The position numbers and the translations under genes were made by a program. A model generated the notes under the pieces. The model had not been told where the DNA came from and did no database searches. It saw nothing but the letters and a program-made list of their open reading frames with translations. Positions 43,831 to 54,953 of a DNA stretch of 64,000 nucleotides are shown piece after piece (within the stretch, counting starts at the first letter, position 1; the number at the start of each line of letters is the position of its first letter). The stretch lies in assembly GCA_944321685.1 (NCBI GenBank), contig CALUMH010000048.1, forward strand, positions 1-64,000, given 5' to 3'. The DNA is from an uncultured Muribaculaceae bacterium. Its GTDB lineage: Bacteria; Bacteroidota; Bacteroidia; Bacteroidales; Muribaculaceae.

Positions 43831-45120
43831 ATGGAAACTGAAAATAAGAAAAAACATATTGTAATAATAGGTGGAGGTTTCGCCGGTATAAATGTTATTA
43901 AAGCACTTGACAAAAATAAATTTGATATAACGCTTATTGACCGACATAATTTCCATTCGTTCCCACCGTTGTTTTATCAAATAGCATCGTCGGGGCTTGA
44001 TTCAGGGAGCATTTCATTCCCTTTCCGCCGGGAAGTCAGGCATATGAAACATGTGAGGTTTCATATGGGCGAGGTGAAGAAAGTGGATACTGTTGCCAAG
44101 ACGGTCTCGACACAATTTGAGACGGTGAATTATGATTATTTGGTAGTGGCAGCCGGAACCACAAATAATTTTTTCGGCATGAATGATTTGCGCGATAAGG
44201 TTTATACGCTTAAATCGGTTGCCGAGGCCATAAGGTTGAGGAACGAGATACTTGACCGCCTTGAACGTGCAAGCATAGCCACTGATCATGAACGGAAGAA
44301 ACAATTGTTGAGTTTTGTGGTTATAGGTGCCGGTCCTACGGGCGTGGAGGTCGCCGGAGCAATAGGTGAGATGAAGCGCTATATAATTCCACGAGAGTAT
44401 CCCGAGTTGGAGAAAGAAGATTTGAAGATACTCATAGTGGAAGGAACCGACCGTGTGCTGCGTACCATGAGTGAAGATGCTTCACGCCATGCTTATGAGT
44501 ACCTAGGACACTTGATGGTTGATGTGAAATTAAATACCACAATGGTTGGGTATGACAATAATGTGGTGAAATTCTCCAATGGCGAAGAGGTATATTGCGA
44601 GACGTTGATATGGACTGCCGGTATTACAGGTGAGCCTATCGAAGGCTTTGATGAGTCGGTTTATGCCCGTGGCGGCCGTTTTAAAGTAGATGCGTACAAC
44701 CGCGTAAACGGGTATGATAATATATTTGCATTAGGGGATATTGCTTATCTTGAAGCTCCTGAGTATCCGCGAGGTTATCCGCAGTTGGCTCAGGTGGCAA
44801 TACAGCAAGCACGATGCCTTGCCGAAAATTTGAATTCGGGTAATTTCGTGAAAGAATTCAAATACAATGACAAAGGATCGATGGCCACGGTGGGGCGCAA
44901 CAGGGCAGTTGCCGATTTGCATAAATTGCATATGTATGGCCGTCCGGCATGGGTGACATGGATGTTTGTACACTTGATCTCGATTTTGGGAATGAGAAAC
45001 AAGTTGACCGTGCTGATAAACTGGATTTGGGCGTATTGTACTTATTCAACCTCTTTGAGGTTGCTTGTAAGGCCGTCTAAGTATCCATACCGCAAGCATT
45101 GGGATCTTGCAAAAGAGTAA
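43831..45120 (+). CDS. ndh: Type II NADH dehydrogenase
   Basis: A 429-residue monotopic flavoprotein that oxidises NADH and reduces quinone without pumping ions. Two Rossmann motifs are seen: IVIIGGGFAGIN (about 10-21, FAD) and FVVIGAGPTGVE (about 155-170, NADH). The conserved VYARGGRFKVDAYNR, AYLEAP and LAQVAIQQARCLA segments follow. The amphipathic C-terminus with WVTWMFVHLISILGMRNK fits membrane association. It is 18 bases after luxS and 36 bases before the lipoprotein gene, so likely part of the same transcript. Confidence 0.92.
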   Translation: METENKKKHIVIIGGGFAGINVIKALDKNKFDITLIDRHNFHSFPPLFYQIASSGLDSGSISFPFRREVRHMKHVRFHMGEVKKVDTVAKTVSTQFETVNYDYLVVAAGTTNNFFGMNDLRDKVYTLKSVAEAIRLRNEILDRLERASIATDHERKKQLLSFVVIGAGPTGVEVAGAIGEMKRYIIPREYPELEKEDLKILIVEGTDRVLRTMSEDASRHAYEYLGHLMVDVKLNTTMVGYDNNVVKFSNGEEVYCETLIWTAGITGEPIEGFDESVYARGGRFKVDAYNRVNGYDNIFALGDIAYLEAPEYPRGYPQLAQVAIQQARCLAENLNSGNFVKEFKYNDKGSMATVGRNRAVADLHKLHMYGRPAWVTWMFVHLISILGMRNKLTVLINWIWAYCTYSTSLRLLVRPSKYPYRKHWDLAKE

Positions 45121-45156
45121 AAAAGAATATATTGTATAATCAAAAATAATTGAATT

Positions 45157-46008
45157 ATGAAATTTGGGAAAATTATCATATGTGTATTTGTCGCAGTAGC
45201 GGCTGTAGGTTGCGGAACTATGAAGAAAAGTGCCAAAACCGGCGTGAATGAAAATGTTGACACAACCGCAGTGGAAACAAGTGAAGCAATGACGGGCATA
45301 TTATTGTCGAACCCTGCCGAGCAATTGGCGGGCGAATGGACGTTTATGACAATTGACGGGAAGGATGTCAACACATTGTCACGTCCGTTTATTGCATTTG
45401 ATTTTCGCGAAAACAGATTTTATGGCAATAATGGTTGCAATATAATCAACGGAAATTTCAAGTGTGAAGGAAGTTCCGTGGTATTCAGCGATATAATTTC
45501 AACGCGTATGGCTTGCGACAATGAAACTCCCGAGCACAAGGTTATGAAAGTTTTTAATGACGTTGTAGAGTTGAGGCTTAATGAAAAGAAAGGTATTCAA
45601 TATCTGCAAATGCTTGATAAGAAAGGGCATGAGTTAGCCACATTAAAGTCTCAAAATCTTGTTTTCATGAACGGGGCTTGGACAGTTGAAGAAATTGACG
45701 GTGAAACGGTAGTTGACGAGAACGTGAAACTGGTGATAGACCTGGATCAATTGACCATACACGGTAATTCCGGTTGTAATATTGTAAATGGAACCGTGTA
45801 TATTGATTATGAGAAGGATTGGGGTGTCCAGTTCCAGCAATTGCTTTCCACAATGAAGATGTGTGAGAATATTCAAACCGAAAAGAAGTTGCTTGTGGCA
45901 CTTGAATTGACAGAAACGTGTAAGCAGCTTGATAATTCCAAAATAGCCTTGTATGATGGCAAAGGAAAATGCGTGGCGGTATTGAAGAAACTGCATCTTG
46001 AAAAATGA
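45157..46008 (+). CDS. Lipoprotein with two META (HslJ-like) domains
   Basis: A 283-residue lipoprotein with lipobox AVGC (Cys 19). The mature part has two tandem META-type beta domains, each with the same core: FYGNNGCNIINGNF (about 88-101) and IHGNSGCNIVNGTV (about 204-217). META domains occur in heat-shock protein HslJ and in lipoproteins linked to motility or stress. The two copies suggest internal duplication. It closes the mtnN-luxS-ndh group. No catalytic function is predicted. Confidence 0.85.
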   Translation: MKFGKIIICVFVAVAAVGCGTMKKSAKTGVNENVDTTAVETSEAMTGILLSNPAEQLAGEWTFMTIDGKDVNTLSRPFIAFDFRENRFYGNNGCNIINGNFKCEGSSVVFSDIISTRMACDNETPEHKVMKVFNDVVELRLNEKKGIQYLQMLDKKGHELATLKSQNLVFMNGAWTVEEIDGETVVDENVKLVIDLDQLTIHGNSGCNIVNGTVYIDYEKDWGVQFQQLLSTMKMCENIQTEKKLLVALELTETCKQLDNSKIALYDGKGKCVAVLKKLHLEK

Positions 46009-46065
46009 TGCGTTGCTGCTAAAGCATTTGATAATTTTTGTCGCCGATTAGGGCGATTATAAATA

Positions 46066-46110
46066 TGTGCCAAACTTTTATATCATTTGAAAGATAGATT
46101 GTTTGGCACA
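46066..46110. repeat. Inverted repeat containing the lon -24 element
   Basis: TGTGCCAAAC (46066-46075) and GTTTGGCACA (46101-46110) are perfect 10-bp arms separated by 25 bases. The right arm includes the -24 element of the promoter in front of lon. Confidence 0.7.
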
Positions 46111-46119
46111 CATTTTGCA
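46104..46119 (+). promoter_or_regulatory. Sigma-54 consensus promoter for lon
   Basis: TTGGCAC-ACATT-TTGCA reproduces the sigma-54 -24/-12 core, with GG (46105-46106) and GC (46117-46118) exactly ten bases apart. The predicted transcription start is near 46130, about 23 bases before the lon ATG. A nearby Bacteroides -7-like TACATTTG (46130-46137) lacks a proper -33 box at 19-21 bases. Confidence 0.65.
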
Positions 46120-46152
46120 GATATGTTCTTACATTTGTAGTTTAATGAAAAG

Positions 46153-48600
46153 ATGGTAAATTTTTTTAATGACTTTGATAGCGAACCAAACGACGAAACT
46201 CCACATATAATGCCGATATTCACAGAAATAAAGGGAGAAGAGAACGAGGGGGCCGATGAGGTATTCGACATTAACAATATGCCGATACTTGCGTTGCGCA
46301 ATATGGTTCTGTTTCCCGGTATAACTTTGCCTGTGGCTGTGGGGCGGAGCAAATCGCTCAGCCTTATACAAGAGGCACAAAAGAATAAGACGAAAATAGG
46401 TGTCGTATGTCAAGTTTCAGGCAAAACCGAAGATCCCGGTTTTAATGATTTATACCATTACGGTGTCATAGCCGATATCATTAAAATTTTTGAATTACCA
46501 GATAATACAACCAATGTATTATTGCAGGGGCGTTCATGTTTTAAATTGAAGTCGATTGTCGCACAAGAACCCTATTTGAAGGGAATTGTCGAACCGATTG
46601 ATGAAATCGAACCGGTTGAAGATGATAAGGAATTTGATGCCTTGATAATCAGTCTGCGTGAATTGACGTTTGACATCCTGAAGAATATGGGGGAGGGTGC
46701 CAAGGAATTGGCTTTTGCCATAAAAAATATAGATAATCCATTATATCTGATTAATTTCCTTGCTGTTAATTGTCCGATAGAACCTTCGATTAAGCAAGAG
46801 ATGCTTGAAGAGAGGGTTGTTAAGCAGCGTGCTTATAAATTGTATTCCATATTGTCGAAGCAGGCTCAATTGCTTGCTATAAAGGCCGATATACAATCGA
46901 AAACACGTGAAGATTTGTCGCAGCAGCAACGAGAGCATTTTTTGCAACAGCAAATTCGTACTATACAAGACGAGTTGGGTAATACTGCCGATGATGATAT
47001 AGACGAACTGCAAAAAAGGGCATCGGAAAAGCATTGGAACGAAGAAACAGGGAAAGCATTTGAGAAAGAACTGAAGAAATTGGAACGCATTAATCCGCAG
47101 TCTCCCGATTTTTCGGTACAATATGCTTATCTTGATACTTTGTTAAACTTGCCTTGGAACGAATATACAACTGATAATTTCAATTTAAAGAAAGTTGAGG
47201 CAAAGTTGAACAAGGATCATTATGGGCTTGAGAAGGTAAAGGATCGCATATTGGAGCATCTTGCCGTGTTGAAATTGCGTGGCGATATGAAGGCCCCTAT
47301 TATATGTCTTTATGGCCCTCCGGGGGTAGGTAAAACATCGCTAGGCAAGTCGATAGCCGATGCGTTGAACCGCAAATATGTACGTGTGTCGCTTGGCGGC
47401 CTGCATGATGAGGCTGAAATCCGTGGACATAGGCGTACATATATAGGTGCAATGCCCGGACGCATAATTCAAGGGTTGATTAAGAGCGAAAGTGCAAACC
47501 CTGTGTTTGTGCTTGACGAAATAGATAAACTCGGACAAGATTTTAAGGGAGATCCCTCGTCGGCGTTGCTTGAAGTACTCGATCCGGAACAAAACAGCCA
47601 TTTCCATGACAATTATGTGGATTTAGACTTCGATTTGTCGAAAATATTATTCGTGGCTACAGCCAATTCGCTTGCAGAGTTGTCGCAACCTCTTCTTGAT
47701 CGTATGGAAATCATAGAGATAAACGGATACATACAGGAAGAAAAAATTGAAATAGCGCGCAAACACTTAATTCCCAAGCAATTGAAAGAACACGGATTTG
47801 CTGCAAAGGAAATCGATTTCCCGAAACCGACGATTGCAAAGATGATAGATGCATATACTAGGGAATCGGGTGTACGCCAGTTGGATAAAACAATTGCCAA
47901 GGTTTTGAGACGCATAGCCCGATTAAAGGCTTCAAACGATGAATATCCTACAACGATAGTCGTAGATGAATTGAAAAATCTGTTGGGACCCGAAGAATAT
48001 TTCCGTGACAAGTATGAGGGGAATGAATTTGCCGGAGTGGTAACAGGTTTGGCGTGGACGGCCGTCGGTGGTGAAATCTTGTTTGTCGAGTCTTCGATAT
48101 CCAAAGGTAAAGGTGAGAAATTGACGCTTACCGGTAATCTTGGTGACGTGATGAAAGAGTCGGCTGTTATAGCATTACAATACTTGAAGGCACACAGCTC
48201 GTTGTTTGGTATAGATTATGAGTTGTTTGACAAGTATAATGTGCACATTCATGTGCCTGAAGGAGCAATTCCCAAAGATGGACCTTCGGCGGGAGTTACG
48301 ATGGTGACTTCACTTGTTTCCACATTTACACAACGAAAAGTTCGACCCAACCTTGCCATGACAGGCGAGATCACGTTGCGAGGAAAAGTATTACCGGTTG
48401 GTGGTATCAAGGAAAAAATTCTTGCGGCCAAACGAGCCGGTATCACCGATATCGTATTGTGTAAAGAGAACAAGAAAGATGTGGATGAAATTAAGGATAC
48501 ATACTTGAAAGGGCTTAATTTTCATTATGTAGGCACGATAAAAGAAGTCATAGACATTGCTATACTTCCCGAGAAAATAGATAACGCCCTTGAATTGTAA
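46153..48600 (+). CDS. lon: ATP-dependent serine protease Lon
   Basis: An 815-residue LonA protease for quality control and turnover of regulators. It has an N-terminal substrate-binding domain (about 37-240), a long coiled-coil linker (about 240-360), a AAA+ module with Walker A GPPGVGKT at 388-395, and a C-terminal protease with the Ser-Lys dyad S712 (DGPSAG) and K753 (GGIKEK). Length is slightly above the common 780-800. The gene is alone in its transcription unit, between a sigma-54-type promoter and a strong hairpin. Confidence 0.97.
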   Translation: MVNFFNDFDSEPNDETPHIMPIFTEIKGEENEGADEVFDINNMPILALRNMVLFPGITLPVAVGRSKSLSLIQEAQKNKTKIGVVCQVSGKTEDPGFNDLYHYGVIADIIKIFELPDNTTNVLLQGRSCFKLKSIVAQEPYLKGIVEPIDEIEPVEDDKEFDALIISLRELTFDILKNMGEGAKELAFAIKNIDNPLYLINFLAVNCPIEPSIKQEMLEERVVKQRAYKLYSILSKQAQLLAIKADIQSKTREDLSQQQREHFLQQQIRTIQDELGNTADDDIDELQKRASEKHWNEETGKAFEKELKKLERINPQSPDFSVQYAYLDTLLNLPWNEYTTDNFNLKKVEAKLNKDHYGLEKVKDRILEHLAVLKLRGDMKAPIICLYGPPGVGKTSLGKSIADALNRKYVRVSLGGLHDEAEIRGHRRTYIGAMPGRIIQGLIKSESANPVFVLDEIDKLGQDFKGDPSSALLEVLDPEQNSHFHDNYVDLDFDLSKILFVATANSLAELSQPLLDRMEIIEINGYIQEEKIEIARKHLIPKQLKEHGFAAKEIDFPKPTIAKMIDAYTRESGVRQLDKTIAKVLRRIARLKASNDEYPTTIVVDELKNLLGPEEYFRDKYEGNEFAGVVTGLAWTAVGGEILFVESSISKGKGEKLTLTGNLGDVMKESAVIALQYLKAHSSLFGIDYELFDKYNVHIHVPEGAIPKDGPSAGVTMVTSLVSTFTQRKVRPNLAMTGEITLRGKVLPVGGIKEKILAAKRAGITDIVLCKENKKDVDEIKDTYLKGLNFHYVGTIKEVIDIAILPEKIDNALEL

Positions 48601-48617
48601 AGTATTTTCATTGATTT

Positions 48618-48667
48618 AACATGGTGGTTCATTGGTTAATGCATCCAATGAACCACCATGTTATTAT
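48618..48667 (+). terminator. Terminator of lon
   Basis: The 18-base arms 48618-48635 and 48645-48662 pair perfectly around a 9-base loop, just after the lon stop. The T-run is weak (TTATTATG), but the stem is very stable. Confidence 0.75.
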
Positions 48668-48718
48668 GCAAGATGTAAAAATGCCAGCATAAAGAATGTG
48701 TATTGGCGAAAAAATTAG

Positions 48719-48726
48719 TAACTTTG
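48719..48726 (+). promoter_or_regulatory. Bacteroides -7 promoter box for clpP-clpX
   Basis: TAACTTTG matches TAnnTTTG, 51 bases before the clpP start. The -33 region is weak. Confidence 0.45.
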
Positions 48727-48776
48727 AATTATTATTCGATTAAGTAACATAACAAAAAAACATCATAACAATAAGT

Positions 48777-49487
48777 ATGAATGCAGATTTTAGAAATTAT
48801 GCCGTGAAACATCTCGGCATGAATGGTCTTGCACTCGACCAATATATTGGCAAAACAAGTCCTGTAACGAGTAGTTATATTTCTCCTACAATAATCGAGG
48901 AACGCCAGTTGAACGTAGCGCAAATGGACGTGTTTTCTCGGTTAATGATGGATAGGATTATATTTCTCGGAACAACAGTCGATGATTACTCAGCCAATGT
49001 GATACAGGCGCAATTGTTGTATTTGGACTCGTGTGATCCCGGGAAAGATGTTTCCATATATATAAATTCTCCGGGCGGATCGGTGTATGCCGGCCTTGGA
49101 ATTTACGACACTATGCAATATATATCGAGCAATGTGTCAACCATATGTACAGGTATGGCAGCATCGATGGCAGCCGTATTGCTCGTAGCCGGAGCCAAAG
49201 GAAAACGATTTGCCCTTAAACATTCGCGCATAATGATACACCAGCCTATGGGCGGGGTACAAGGGCAGGCCTCCGATATAGAAATAACTGCACGTGAGAT
49301 TTTGAAATTAAAAGATGAATTGTATTCGATAATTTCACAGCATTCAGGTCAACCGTTCGAGAAAATTTTGAAAGATTCAGATCGGGATTATTGGATGACA
49401 TCACAAGAAGCCGCAGAATATGGCATGATCGACAAAGTCCTTGAAAGACAAATTGCCGATAATAGTGAAGTAGAAGAAAATAAATAA
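48777..49487 (+). CDS. clpP: ATP-dependent Clp protease proteolytic subunit
   Basis: A 236-residue serine peptidase of the ClpP family. The catalytic Ser S130 is in [11 protein letters not shown], His H155 in [10 protein letters not shown], and Asp D204 in SDRDYW. An N-terminal extension of about 30 residues before the conserved core is longer than in E. coli ClpP and is usual in Bacteroidales. clpX starts 2 bases downstream, so the proteolytic chamber and its unfoldase are produced together. Confidence 0.95.
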   Translation: MNADFRNYAVKHLGMNGLALDQYIGKTSPVTSSYISPTIIEERQLNVAQMDVFSRLMMDRIIFLGTTVDDYSANVIQAQLLYLDSCDPGKDVSIYINSPGGSVYAGLGIYDTMQYISSNVSTICTGMAASMAAVLLVAGAKGKRFALKHSRIMIHQPMGGVQGQASDIEITAREILKLKDELYSIISQHSGQPFEKILKDSDRDYWMTSQEAAEYGMIDKVLERQIADNSEVEENK

Positions 49488-49489
49488 AG

Positions 49490-50719
49490 ATGGCCAAGAA
49501 AACAGAGACATATTGCAGCTTTTGTGGGCGCAGCTCTCGTGAAGTTCCATTGTTGATGCCGGGCATGAGCGGATGCATATGTAGCGATTGTGCTGCACAA
49601 GCATATGAAATATCGCGGGAATATTTTGCCGAGAAAAACAAAGTCAAGGATATTGATATCAAGGAAGTACCAAAGCCTGTAGAAATCAAAGATTACCTCG
49701 ACCAATATATCATAGGACAGGAACGCGCCAAGAAATATATATCGGTAGCGGTTTATAACCATTATAAACGCTTGGCTCAACAAAACGATGATGTTGATAT
49801 TGAAAAGTCAAATATAATAATGGTAGGTCCAACCGGAACCGGTAAAACGTTGATTGCAAAGACAATTGCAAGATTGCTTAAAGTTCCGTTTGCAATTGTC
49901 GATGCAACTGTACTCACTGAAGCCGGTTATGTGGGCGAGGATATCGAGAGCTTGTTGACGCGGCTTCTGCAAGCTTGCGATTATGACGTAAAGCTTGCAG
50001 AGCGAGGTATTGTATTTATTGATGAAATAGACAAGATTGCCAGGAAAGGAGACAATCCATCGATAACTCGTGACGTGAGTGGCGAGGGGGTGCAGCAAGG
50101 ATTGCTTAAATTGCTTGAAGGTTCGATAGTGAATGTTCCCCCGCAAGGAGGACGCAAGCATCCTGAGCAACGCATGATAGCCGTGAATACGAAAAATATC
50201 TTGTTCATTTGTGGCGGAGCATTTGAGGGGATAGAGCGTAAAATTGCTTTGAGACTCAACACCCATGCCGTTGGTTACGGGTCTGATGCGGCTGTAAAAC
50301 GTATTGCTCGTGAGAAATTGTTACACTATGTCACTCCTCAGGATTTGCGTTCGTTCGGGCTTATTCCTGAAATCATAGGGCGATTGCCCATATTGACAAA
50401 TTTGGAAGAACTGGATCGTGCAGCATTGCGTCGGATACTTGTCGAACCTAAGAATGCCATAGTAAAGCAATATGTGAAATTGTTTAAGATGGATGGTGTG
50501 GACTTGAAATTTGACGATGAGACTTTGGATTATGTTGTGGATAAAGCAATAGAATTCAAACTTGGCGCACGAGGCTTGCGTTCGATAGTTGAAACAATTA
50601 TGATAGATGCGATGTATGAAACTCCGTCAACGGCGAAAAAAGAGTTTGTCGTTACCAAAGAATATGCAAAATCACAATTGCAGAAAGCAAATTTTGAAAT
50701 GATGCAACAGATGAATTAG
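49490..50719 (+). CDS. clpX: ATP-dependent Clp protease ATPase subunit ClpX
   Basis: A 409-residue AAA+ unfoldase that feeds ClpP. The N-terminal zinc-binding domain holds four cysteines, in YCSFCGRS and the later GCICSDC. The AAA+ domain has GPTGTGKT (about 105-112), GYVGEDIES, the Walker [13 protein letters not shown], sensor and arginine-finger segments, and the C-terminal small domain. It is coupled to clpP by a 2-base gap. Confidence 0.97.
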   Translation: MAKKTETYCSFCGRSSREVPLLMPGMSGCICSDCAAQAYEISREYFAEKNKVKDIDIKEVPKPVEIKDYLDQYIIGQERAKKYISVAVYNHYKRLAQQNDDVDIEKSNIIMVGPTGTGKTLIAKTIARLLKVPFAIVDATVLTEAGYVGEDIESLLTRLLQACDYDVKLAERGIVFIDEIDKIARKGDNPSITRDVSGEGVQQGLLKLLEGSIVNVPPQGGRKHPEQRMIAVNTKNILFICGGAFEGIERKIALRLNTHAVGYGSDAAVKRIAREKLLHYVTPQDLRSFGLIPEIIGRLPILTNLEELDRAALRRILVEPKNAIVKQYVKLFKMDGVDLKFDDETLDYVVDKAIEFKLGARGLRSIVETIMIDAMYETPSTAKKEFVVTKEYAKSQLQKANFEMMQQMN

Positions 50720-50821
50720 CAGATCTTTGAAAGAAGCCGATGTCGCCTCGAAATCAAATGTCCGGTTGAATTATTTCTAAGGTGACCATATTGCAGGAGA
50801 AAAATTTTATTGGAACAAATG

Positions 50822-50853
50822 TTTGTTTTTTCAGTTGCGAAATATTATATTTG
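50822..50853 (+). promoter_or_regulatory. Bacteroides-type promoter for recQ
   Basis: TTTG (50822-50825) and TATATTTG (50846-50853) are separated by 20 bases, a good match to the TTTG-N19-21-TAnnTTTG pattern, and end 30 bases before the recQ ATG. Confidence 0.65.
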
Positions 50854-50883
50854 TTCTACCAATAAAAAATCTTTTCTATTAAC

Positions 50884-53064
50884 ATGGCAAACAAAGAACT
50901 CCTAACATCAACATTGAAAAAATATTTTGGTTTTGACACCTTTAAGGGCAATCAAGAAGCAATAATGGAAAACTTGCTTGATGGTAACGACACATTTGTC
51001 TTAATGCCCACAGGTGGGGGAAAATCGTTATGTTATCAGTTGCCGTCGTTAATAATGGAAGGTACTGCAATAGTGATATCTCCATTGATTGCGTTGATGA
51101 AAAATCAGGTGGATGCCATGCGAAATTACAGTGAAGAAGACGGGGTGGCCCATTTCCTTAATTCTTCACTTAACAAGCAGGCTATCGACCAAGTAAAGGA
51201 AGATGTAATCAGTGGCAAGACACGGCTGCTGTATGTCGCACCGGAATCATTGACAAAAGAAGAGAACATAGAATTTTTAAAAACAGTAAAGATTTCTTTT
51301 TATGCTGTGGACGAAGCCCACTGCATCTCGGAATGGGGGCATGATTTCCGCCCGGAATATCGCAGGATACGCCCGATAATAAACGAAATAGGGAAGCGCC
51401 CCGTGATAGCCCTTACAGCGACTGCCACACCGAAAGTGCAACATGACATACAGAAGAATTTGGGAATGACCGATGCCAGGGTGTTCAAATCGTCGTTTAA
51501 TCGTCCGAACTTGTATTATGAGGTAAGGAGCAAGACGAGCAATATCGATAAGGACATCATAAAGTTCATAAAAGACCGACCCGGCAAATCGGGGATTATA
51601 TATTGCCTGAGCCGGAAAAAAGTAGAAGAGTTGGCTCAGATATTGCAGGTCAATGACATTCGGGCGCTCCCATATCATGCAGGAATGGACAGTGCTACCC
51701 GCACTGCTAATCAGGATGCATTCTTGCAAGAAGATGTTGATGTTATTGTTGCTACAATAGCTTTTGGAATGGGAATAGACAAGCCTGATGTTAGATTTGT
51801 CATTCATTACGACATTCCAAAAAGCCTTGAAGGGTATTATCAAGAGACAGGCAGAGCCGGTAGGGATGGAGGAGAAGGATTGTGCATCACATTCTATACT
51901 AATAAGGATCTTCAGAAACTTGAAAAGTTCATGCAAGGCAAGCCTGTAGCAGAACAAGAAATCGGCAAGCAATTGCTTTTGGAAACTGCCGCTTATGCCG
52001 AATCGTCGGTGTGCCGCAGGAAGACGTTGCTCCATTATTTTGGAGAAGAATATGCCGAAACCAATTGCGGAAACTGTGATAATTGTTTAAATCCTAAGAA
52101 ACGCGTGGAAGCTAAGGATGAATTGTGTGCGGTGATAGAAGCTGTCATCGCTTTGAAAGAGAAATTTAAGGCTGATTATATTACAAATGTATTGTTAGGG
52201 AAAGAGACTAACGAAATTAAGTCATATGGACATGAAAGTGAAGAGGTGTTTGGTAGTTTGCAAAGTTCTGACAGCAAGTTTGTCGGAGCTGTTATACGCC
52301 AAGCCATAATTTCGGGATACCTTGACCGCGACATAGAAAATTACGGATTGCTAAAAGTGACCAATGCCGGAAGGGCGTTCCTTAAAAAGCCTACGTCATT
52401 TAAAATAGTGGAAGATAATGATTTTTCCGACTCTGACGAAGAGGTTGTAGCCAAAGGAGGAGTGTCTTGTGCCATAGATCCGGAATTAACAGCAATCCTT
52501 AAGGATCTAAGGAAAAAAATTGCAAAGCAGCACAATTTGCCGCCTTATGTAATATTCCAGGATCAGTCGATAGATGCTATGGCCACTACTTATCCCATAA
52601 GCATTGAGGAACTTGAAAAGGTTCCTGGAGTAGGCCCCGGGAAAGCCAAGCGTTACGGCGACGAGTTTATAAAAGTGATTAAACGTTATGTCGAGGAGAA
52701 TGATATAGAGCGACCCGAGGATTTGATGATAAGAGGATTGCCCAAGAAAGCCGACTTGAAGCAGCCTATCATCAATGGTATAGATCGTCGTATTCCACTT
52801 GACGAACTTGCCGAGTCGAATGGATTGGAATTTAATGAGTTGCTCGATGTCATAGAGGCAATGGTACACGCGGGAATGAAGATCAACATCGACTATTTTA
52901 TCTCGGAAATAATGGATGAAGATTCAGAAAATGAGATATTCGAATATTTCAAAGAGAGTGAAAGCGGTGATGTTGATACTGCTGTGGAAGAACTCGGTAA
53001 TGATTTTACCGAAGATGAAATACGGCTTGTCAGGATTAAATTTTTGTCGGAATTAGGTAATTAA
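50884..53064 (+). CDS. recQ: ATP-dependent DNA helicase RecQ
   Basis: A 726-residue 3'-5' DNA helicase for recombination and replication repair. Walker A is MPTGGGKS (about 41-48), the DEAH box AVDEAHCISEWGHDF is intact, and zinc-binding cysteines occur in SSVCRRKT and GNCDNC. An HRDC domain is present (PGVGPGKAKRYG). The protein is longer than the classic RecQ, with about 100 residues after the HRDC (acidic, ending ELGN), common in Bacteroidales. It is monocistronic between a good promoter and a terminator. Confidence 0.96.
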   Translation: MANKELLTSTLKKYFGFDTFKGNQEAIMENLLDGNDTFVLMPTGGGKSLCYQLPSLIMEGTAIVISPLIALMKNQVDAMRNYSEEDGVAHFLNSSLNKQAIDQVKEDVISGKTRLLYVAPESLTKEENIEFLKTVKISFYAVDEAHCISEWGHDFRPEYRRIRPIINEIGKRPVIALTATATPKVQHDIQKNLGMTDARVFKSSFNRPNLYYEVRSKTSNIDKDIIKFIKDRPGKSGIIYCLSRKKVEELAQILQVNDIRALPYHAGMDSATRTANQDAFLQEDVDVIVATIAFGMGIDKPDVRFVIHYDIPKSLEGYYQETGRAGRDGGEGLCITFYTNKDLQKLEKFMQGKPVAEQEIGKQLLLETAAYAESSVCRRKTLLHYFGEEYAETNCGNCDNCLNPKKRVEAKDELCAVIEAVIALKEKFKADYITNVLLGKETNEIKSYGHESEEVFGSLQSSDSKFVGAVIRQAIISGYLDRDIENYGLLKVTNAGRAFLKKPTSFKIVEDNDFSDSDEEVVAKGGVSCAIDPELTAILKDLRKKIAKQHNLPPYVIFQDQSIDAMATTYPISIEELEKVPGVGPGKAKRYGDEFIKVIKRYVEENDIERPEDLMIRGLPKKADLKQPIINGIDRRIPLDELAESNGLEFNELLDVIEAMVHAGMKINIDYFISEIMDEDSENEIFEYFKESESGDVDTAVEELGNDFTEDEIRLVRIKFLSELGN

Positions 53065-53077
53065 AATAATGTATGGG

Positions 53078-53113
53078 GTGACGGGATTATGACAGTAGTT
53101 CCGTCACTGCTTT
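53078..53113 (+). terminator. Terminator after recQ
   Basis: GTGACGG (53078-53084) pairs with CCGTCAC (53101-53107), extending to 9 bp through a G-U pair, followed by TGCTTTTATTG. Confidence 0.65.
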
Positions 53114-53182
53114 TATTGCCGCAGTTATATAAAAAACATTAAATAGGCTGTCGAAAAGCCATTAGAATTGATGAATTATTAG

Positions 53183-53190
53183 TAATTTTG
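53183..53190 (+). promoter_or_regulatory. Bacteroides -7 promoter box for guaB
   Basis: TAATTTTG matches TAnnTTTG. The leader to the guaB ATG would be about 115 bases and contains small potential hairpins but no recognised riboswitch. Confidence 0.4.
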
Positions 53191-53301
53191 TGGGCAATAA
53201 TGATATAAGAGGACATAATATTGGTGCTTTAAATGGAATTTTGAACACCGATGTATGTGTACCACGCATTTGTAAGTAAGAATTTTACATAATTAATATA
53301 A

Positions 53302-54786
<1,485 letters not shown>

Positions 54787-54809
54787 TTCTTATAAAAGCC
54801 AATAGGACT

Positions 54810-54857
54810 AAATGCGTAGTTAGAAATCACGTGTTTCTAATTACGCATTTGTTTATG
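54810..54857 (+). terminator. Terminator after guaB
   Basis: The arms 54810-54826 and 54834-54850 pair over 17 bp with one G-U pair and a 7-base loop, followed by GTTTATG. Confidence 0.8.
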
Positions 54858-54953
54858 TGATAAAAAATCTAAAAAACAGAAGCGACATAATTTTTCTTTT
54901 AATGTTTCGTTATTATTTGTAGTGTAAGAATTATAATAAACAAACCTAATTAT

